From Adenophora triphylla var. japonica (lineage: Eukaryota; Streptophyta; Magnoliopsida; Asterales; Campanulaceae): 64,000 bases of DNA. The stretch is from positions 186,001-250,000 of the forward strand of contig JAFEMH010000741.1 in assembly GCA_022495995.1 (NCBI GenBank), read 5' to 3'. Below the pieces are notes generated by a model. The model was not told the DNA's origin, ran no database searches, and worked only from the letters and a program-made list of their open reading frames with translations. A program made the position numbers and the translations under genes. This document shows positions 58,362 through 64,000 of this stretch, piece by piece. Every line of letters starts with the position of its first letter. Position 1 is the stretch's first letter.

Positions 58362-58588
58362 TCGACCACTGTTTTACAAATTATACTACCTTCGTCCCAT
58401 AGATATAGCCAAATATTTTTTGAGATTCGCTGCCCTCCACATGTTTCTTATGTTCTGATGTGAGATTGATGCTACCATGTGCTTTTTGAAGCTGCCAGTT
58501 TCACCTTGTATTACATGTAAAACCCATTACCAGATTGTATTCTAGCTCACTTTTTATCCAGTATTCCCAGGAGAAATTGGGTCATGCA

Positions 58589-59339
58589 TAGAGCCGTCAA
58601 GTTGGGACGGTCCCGTCGGGACGTCCCGTCCCGCAATTGATTTGGGACGGGATGGGACGGAGTATTTTAGTCCCGTCCCGTTTTGGTCCCGTCCCGTATC
58701 GTCCCGTTCCCATCGTGGGACAACATAATTTCGTCCTGTCCCGTCCCGTATTCCCAAATTGACAGCTCTATCCATTGATGAGTAAAGTTTACTTCGTATG
58801 TTTCGGACCTATACCCTCAGTTATAGTTCAATGATATTTTGAAAGCAGATTTCTCTAATTGAAAATATCTAATAAAAATGCTGGATACTAATTTGAAAGT
58901 CTTTTTTAATGTGTCTAATGAAGAATAGCATGTTCATAGTTGTCCGGTGACTTTGTTCCCTCGACCTTGAATTATACTCCCTCTGTCCCAAATTAAACGT
59001 CCTCATTTCGTTTTTGGGATGTCATAAAATAAATGTCAAACTTTATATATTTACCAGTCCTTTTATCATACCTCAATTATACCCTTGGCTTTTCATCTTC
59101 CTTCAGCTCAAACACTTTGTAACTCTTTATGGATATTGATTTTGGCGCCTAGTCAACGTTATCCTTCCTAGTCAACGGGTCCCGCATGGGTCCCGCGGGA
59201 TCCCGCGTCCCGCAAATGGGACGGGATGGGACGGAGTATTTTAGTCCCGTCCCGTTTTTGTCCCATCCCGTTTTGTCCCGTTCCCGTCGTGGGACAACAT
59301 AATTTCGTCCCGTCCCGTATTCCCGTATTGACGGCTCTA
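58589..59339. mobile_element. hAT-like MITE pair with perfect 8-bp target duplication
   Basis: The outer ends TAGAGCCGTCAA (58589) and TTGACGGCTCTA (59339) are flanked by GTCATGCA on both sides (58581-58588 and 59340-59347). The interior holds one complete small element (58589-58770, itself ending TTGACAGCTCTA), about 400 bp of other sequence including a Stowaway-like end at about 58976, and a second, left-truncated copy (about 59178-59339). Both copies are dense in GTCCCGTCCCG and GGGACGGGA. No coding capacity. Confidence 0.8.
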
Positions 59340-59445
59340 GTCATGCACCTGCACTTGGACTGTTCAATGCTTATGTACAGCTTTCTTTTGTTATTTACCT
59401 CCGCCATTATCAGCTGATGGCATTCTTCTGATAATCTTTTACAGG

Positions 59446-59514
59446 CTGTACCGGAGATTGTTGCTAAAATCACACATGATAAGCTGAAGACAAATGAAAC
59501 TCAATCGGCAAAGG
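59446..59514 (+). pseudogene. Unidentified exon-like fragment (repeated at 61662-61731)
   Basis: After TTTTACAG the frame reads PEIVAKITHDKLKTNETQSA. A near-identical copy with splice-like borders is at 61662-61731. I do not recognise the parent gene. The conserved frame between copies suggests it was coding before capture. Confidence 0.4.
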
Positions 59515-59727
59515 TTACCTTATGTCCAGTCTTGCCGATTGAGTTTCACTAAGACCAATTCCCTAATATTTGCTCAGCAGACTTATGCTTTGACAACAGA
59601 GGATTTAGTTTTGAGTATTGTCTCTTTTAGTCTTCAACACACAATATATGTGTGGTGGTGTTAAATTGAGTTACTTCAAAGTTAAAAACCAAACTAATAT
59701 GAGTATTTTTTTTTTATTTGCTTACAG

Positions 59728-60863
59728 GATGCACTAATTGCATTGGTGCCAAGAGTAGTTGATCTTGTGGGTGGTAGAGATATACCTGTTATTGCTGCCG
59801 GAGGAATTGTGGACGAGCGTGGTTATGTTAATGCGTTGGCCTTAGGAGCTAAAGGTATCTGCCTCGGTACAAGGTATTAACCATTGACATGGATAATTGT
59901 TGGCATTTTATCATTCAATATATTCGTTCCTCTTAAGTTGATTTAGGGATTAGTATCATAATTATGGTAACCAAATTTAGCATAAAACAGGGTCACAATA
60001 TTTGTATAGTACAAACTTTACCCAAAGTCAAGTGTTTTTTTAGTAGTAAAAAGTATGTTTCTTAACATTTGAAGGTGCTAAATCAAACAAAAAAACAACT
60101 GACACTGATTAACTTATTTTGTTATCGTGATGATACAAGTGTTTATTTGAACTTTAACTGAGTTGTTTTATGTCAAGTTTGGGACAAGAGAGAAGTATCA
60201 TATTGGTGTATTTTGCTACTACTATTTTTAAGCATGATCCTGGAGGACAATATTGTGCCGGTCTAAGGTTAGGGGCAGATCTATTAAGGCACGAGTGGGG
60301 GCCACGGCCCCCACTGGATTTCATACAATATAAAAAATGATTGAAAAACATTTTATGATTATAGAGGGGTTGCTAGAGTTCCAAGTAATTGTTACATTAA
60401 TAATGTCTAAATTTACACTATTCATTCCAAAATGAATGATCAAAAAATATCCAAATTTACTATGGATCAATAGCAAATTTGAAAAGATTTTGTACATTCA
60501 TTTTCGGTCGCCGGAGGAAGTACTATAAAAAAAATAGAGGTCATTGATTTGGATAATGTCTATGGGATTTTTTTTTGCCCCCACTAATTATAATTCCTGG
60601 ATTCGCCACTGTCTAAGGTCCTTACTGTTGCATTGCCATGTAGGTTTCTTGCAACTTAGGAAAGCTATGCCCATCCAATATACAAGAGAAAGCTGGTTGA
60701 AATGGATAAAACAGTATATACAGATGTATTTGGTCATTCGAGGTGGCCTGGGGCACCACATCGGGTCCTTCAAACACCCTTTTTTAAGGATTGGAAAAAT
60801 CTACCAAGCAATGAAAGTGAGGCTAATCAACCCATTATTGGCCGCTCAACTGTACACGGCGTG
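59728..60863 (+). pseudogene. Nitronate monooxygenase-like fragment, two exons, one in-frame stop
   Basis: Exon 1 (59728-59873, after TTACAG, before GTATT) encodes ALIALVPRVVDLVGGRDIPV, IAAGGIVDERGYVNALALGA, GICLGTR, the FMN phosphate-binding part of the nitronate monooxygenase (2-nitropropane dioxygenase) TIM barrel. Exon 2 (60644-60863) continues RFLAT-stop-ESYAHPIYKRKLVEMDK, DVFGHSRWPGAPHRVLQTPF, NEANQPIIGRSTVHG-like sequence, then a GTAAGA donor. The TAG replaces the Glu of the family's TEESYAHP block. Neither N-terminal nor C-terminal exons are present. The intron between the two contains a solo MITE (about 60425-60530). Confidence 0.87.
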
Positions 60864-61280
60864 GTAAGATCTCCTTTCCTCGTGCCTAATGATCTCATAC
60901 ATTCTTCGTTTTCAAAAGTATTTTTGTTTGGACCATTCCAAACGGAGTCTTTGCTTTGTTAACTTTCCTTCTTTCGGCTATCATTGTTACCAATTACCAT
61001 TTTATCCTTAATTGAGTTCTCCTTTGATTGACAAGTTCCATTAAAACGTAGACATCATTGGGAAACTCATAAAATACTGATATATATGTTAGGGTCAATT
61101 CACCTCTATAATCTAACTCCAGATCACTTAACTTAGAAAGGAGACTATCTTTTTGGGACAAACAAAAAGCGTAAATTGGAGTATCATTTTGGGACGGAGG
61201 GAGTATTACACTACGATATCTGAGTAAAAATTGTCGTGTTATGATACTAATGGTTTCCTTTTGGGTTTCATGGTTAACAG
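60864..61280. other. Intron-like spacer with a MITE end
   Basis: No exon recognised. A Stowaway-like end (TTTTGGGACGGAGGGAGTATT) lies at about 61187-61207, with a weakly paired left arm near 61090. Confidence 0.4.
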
Positions 61281-61415
61281 AGGCTGCCAAGGAGTGTAAA
61301 TTGATTTTGGATATAGTCGAGTCAGCATTACCAAATGGAACGATTGAGGACATTTTTTGAAGATGGCAAGTTACAGGAAATGTTGCACAAAGCACTGGAA
61401 TTGCTACCTAAGCTG
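61281..61415 (+). pseudogene. NPG1-related TPR protein exon fragment
   Basis: After a TTAACAG acceptor the frame reads AAKECKLILDIVESALPNGT, IEDIF, then a T-run length change shifts it to FEDGKLQEMLHKALELLPKL W. This matches the stretch before the second TPR block of plant NPG1/NPGR proteins (A-S-CK-ILD-VES-LP...KLQEML-KA-ELLP-LW). Together with the NPG1-related piece in the sacsin fusions it shows that at least two separate parts of such a gene were captured. Confidence 0.7.
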
Positions 61416-61517
61416 TGGATTCAGAATCTCTTTGTTAGATTCAGAAATAGTACTTTTCCATACAGGAAATGCTACCTAAGCTGTGAATACTGGAAAGAGT
61501 ACTTTTCCATTAACAGT

Positions 61518-61731
61518 TTGTATTCTAGCTCACTTTTTATCCAGTATTCCCAGGTGACATGCACCTACACTTGGACTGTTCAATGCTTATGTACAACTTT
61601 CTTTTGTTATTTACCTCCGCCATTATCAGCTGATGGCATTCTTCTAATAATCTTTAACAGGCTGTACTGGGGACTGTTGCTAAAATCACACATGATAAGC
61701 TGAAGACAGATGAAACTCAGTCAGCAAAGTA
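61518..61731 (+). repeat. Fourth copy of the TTGTATTCTAGCTC module
   Basis: Parallels 56047-56165, 58538-58580 and 59345-59514, including the exon-like fragment with ITHDKLKT(N/D)ETQSAK. In this copy the MITE pair found at 58589-59339 is absent, which shows the pre-insertion state. Confidence 0.8.
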
Positions 61732-62338
61732 AGAAAATATGTTTTTTTTTGCAAGCAAATGGTTATCTGTAGACTATCAAATAGCACAGCAGCATCATGG
61801 ATGGTACTATTTTTCTGTTTCCTGTAACGAACCATAGTAAGTGTAAGCATCTATCACAGGAACATGAAAAATTGGCACCACTATCCTCTATTGGCTGATT
61901 CACATCTGTCCCAATCGATCAATAAGGAGTGAGCAATGCATCACCAGTGCAACATGTATACTCAGATCGATACTGGGAAAATCTGCATTTTGCCCAAGCC
62001 ATAAACTTTAATCCGATCAAATGTATGCAAGTATCTTTTACTGGAGCCAATGTATCTTTCAAACAAGCAATAATGTTGCTGGAGTACCTCATAATAGTAT
62101 TACAGAGGATTGCATAAGCATATGACAGTTTAGAAGCGTCAACAATGGCTGCTTAAGCTTGCATTTCTATTTATTTACGAAGACCAATGTCGTTTATAAA
62201 GAAGTTTTTCACGAGTTATGAGGTAAATCAAAATCTATATTGTGATTGTAGATAACTTTCAATATTATTTTATTAGTGTTATGTTTAATATTGATTTAAT
62301 TTACAATAATAATTCATAATATGAGGATATTAATTCAG

Positions 62339-62457
62339 GAAAGCATACCAGTTGAGGAAGTGTTCGAGAATCTGAGATGTAGCAAAGATTGTCTTACCAG
62401 TGAGGTTGCCGAAGAAAGATTAGCCATTTTTTGTCACAACAAGCTTGGGGAGAAAAG
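62339..62457 (+). pseudogene. Plasma-membrane H+-ATPase N-terminal exon fragment
   Basis: After an AATTCAG acceptor the frame reads ESIPVEEVFENLRCSKDCLT, SEVAEERLAIFCHNKLGEKR. It corresponds to the cytosolic N-terminus of P3A proton pumps (family pattern IPIEEVFENL-C-GLTSE-AEERL-IFGHNKLEEKKE). The Gly of IFGHNKL is Cys here and the E of KLEEK is Gly. No following membrane-segment exon (FLGFMWNPLSWVME block) is found to 64000, so I read it as another captured fragment; a real gene with a very long next intron is less likely. Confidence 0.7.
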
Positions 62458-63369
62458 GGTGATGAGTTTTATCCCTTTTTGCCCACTTTTCTTCTTGAAT
62501 TTTTGATCATTTTTTAGGTCTTTAGGAGTTGTTTATTATGTTATCGTGTATGCGTTTCCACTACCTTCCTCAGTTATTAGCATCTTTGTCTATTCAATTT
62601 CATCTTTAATCATTGCACATTGTTATGTTGTTGAGAGTGTGGAAAGTACTCTCTCTCTCTCTTTCTTATTTTTTATGCTTTATTATTATTTTAGTTATCG
62701 TGCACAACTCCGTTAGTCTGCAATTTATGGGCCAGAGATCACAATTTTTTCCTTTCATTTCTTTTACTTGGTAAATTCTTACTGTTCTATCTTTAGGGGG
62801 TTCTGAAGCAACAATTTAGTTGGCTCTTTCTCACTTGATATGTATCAGTTTTGGGATTGTCAAATGCAATAACATATCTAGCAAGTATAATATTTTTTAA
62901 ACATGGCTAATAACATATTTTGAATTTTGGTGCTCCGTGTTTATATATAATATATTAATATGTTCTTGAAATTGAGGAAATAAATTGATTGGCTATTATG
63001 TTACGGATCACACTGTTGAATTCGTTCTTTCCAAACAAAAGAAAGACGACATATATATGGAGGTAAGCATTTCAATCTCTTCTCTCCCTTTTCCCTTTTC
63101 CCTTTCCTCATTTCTTGATTTTTAGAGGGTTTTATAAAGTTGACCTTTTGGAACAGATCATGGTAATGAGGCAGTAGGCATACCTTTATATGAACATCCC
63201 CTCCCTTCATAAGCTTGATGCTATATGCTTATTGTAAGAACAAATTTCTCATTCTTTTGATATTTTAGTCTAAACATTAGCATGTTCTTTCAATCTCTTC
63301 TCTTCTCACCCTTTAGATTATCTTCATTTCTTGATTTTTAGAGTGTTTTATTAAGTTGATTATTTGGAA
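62458..63369. other. AT-rich non-coding stretch
   Basis: No gene recognised. A (CT)n run at about 62650. A segment of about 100 bp with TTTCAATCTCTTCTCT, TTCATTTCTTGATTTTTAGAG and TTTGGAACA(G/A)ATCATG occurs at 63068-63170 and again at 63288-63380. Confidence 0.5.
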
Positions 63370-63720
63370 CAAATCATGATTATTACTTAGAGGTGGAGTC
63401 CTGCAGTTAGAGTCACTAAGACTCTGATGCGGTGACTGAGAAGAGCTTCTGGGATCATTTGTTGGAGGCGGTGTCTTGCAGTTTGAGTAGCTAAGAGATC
63501 GTCTGGGTTGACTGACTGGGTTGAGAATGATCACTACTTGGAGGTCGTTTGAGTCACTTAGACTCTGTTGAGAAGAGATCCTGGGATGAGCATGATCAGT
63601 AGTTGGAGGTGGAATCCAATTTGAGTTGCTAAAACTCTATCTCGGGTGACAGATCGATCTCGAGCATGATCATTAACCGGAGGTGGAGTCATGCGATTCT
63701 TGCTCACTAAGATCAAGTCA
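63370..63720. repeat. Degenerate minisatellite, about 80-110 bp unit, four copies
   Basis: The core GGAGGTGGAGTC or variants, then GAGT(C/A)(A/G)CTAAGACTCT, a (T/G)GACTGAGAAGAG-like part and GAGCATGATCA(T/G)TA, recurs with starts near 63391, 63462, 63539 and 63605, and a fifth partial at 63678. No open frame spans it. Confidence 0.7.
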
Positions 63721-64000
63721 CTTATGTTTCATTTTTTATCACAAACCAAATTAGGTTTTCATTAGGTACCTATAATTGTTCATCCAGTCACATAATAGCT
63801 AATTTTGTTTTTGCATGAATTTCAAAACTGATTGCTCTTTGTCATATCTACTCCAGCATTGGGAGCATAGAAACATCCTCAGATACACTTCTTTTTATGA
63901 TTTGATGACACAATAGTTATGCAATTCACACGCTTGTGGGAAATATGATGAAGTTCATTTCTGTTTACCGTATTTATGTGTTGTATAACTTGACTTCTAT

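Noticed and set aside
58554..58775. Gly/Arg-rich minus-strand ORFs at 58.55-58.78 and 59.17-59.47 kb
   Set aside because: They translate the GTCCCGTCCCG repeats of the MITE pair and have no coding signature.
62339..62457. Start of a real plasma-membrane H+-ATPase gene continuing past the window
   Set aside because: The expected next exon is not found within 1.5 kb, the first exon upstream is absent, and the conserved Gly of IFGHNKL is changed. A captured fragment is the simpler reading, though the right flank is not visible.

Overview
This is nuclear DNA of a flowering plant, probably a eudicot. It has two long, intron-rich plant genes with GT-AG introns, nested LTR retrotransposons, Stowaway-like MITEs carrying ACTCCCTCCGT ends, RTE-type LINE tails ending in (GTT)n, and copies of the plant mobile domain. 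I see no bacterial, organellar or CRISPR features. The species cannot be fixed from the sequence alone.

Bases 1-23.5 kb are a three-level nest of LTR elements. The outermost visible piece (20080 to about 23548) is the 3' part of a plus-strand element (Tat-2): a minus-strand PF04195-like ORF, a purine tract and one LTR. It is split by a Tat-lineage Ty3/gypsy element on the minus strand (Tat-1, from before base 1 to 20079), whose 5' LTR, primer-binding site and decayed pol are visible. Tat-1 carries plant-mobile-domain and DUF7745-like ORFs on the strand opposite its pol. Tat-1 is in turn split by a nearly intact chromovirus-type Ty3/gypsy element (8563-17476) with 2.2-kb LTRs, a 5-bp target duplication CGGAC, an open pol frame and a frameshifted gag.

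Bases 24-33 kb hold a complete minus-strand gene for a sugar-phosphate/nucleotide-sugar-type transporter (nine coding exons, 382 aa). Its introns contain a truncated RTE LINE, a nested TIR element and MITEs. Bases 34.3-37.6 kb are a plant-mobile-domain (MAIN-like) pseudogene interrupted by a 1.19-kb hAT-like element.

Bases 37.8-54.0 kb are one intact minus-strand gene, the plant WDR6 / yeast Trm734 homologue. I could join 19 coding exons into a 1356-residue frame. Its introns hold at least six MITEs, a SINE-like insert and a 259-bp tandem duplication.

Bases 54.2-62.5 kb are a plus-strand mosaic of gene fragments from at least five unrelated plant genes: sacsin, an NPG1-related TPR protein, an MRG-domain protein, a nitronate monooxygenase and a P-type H+-ATPase. 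Several fragments keep their splice sites, parts are duplicated up to four times, and sacsin and TPR coding sequence are fused in the middle of an exon. This looks like DNA-level gene capture by a transposon (Helitron or Pack-type), although no carrier ends were identified. The last 1.5 kb carries a degenerate minisatellite and no recognisable gene.

The two host genes look independent: one serves tRNA wobble-base methylation, the other membrane transport. All other coding capacity here belongs to transposons or captured fragments.
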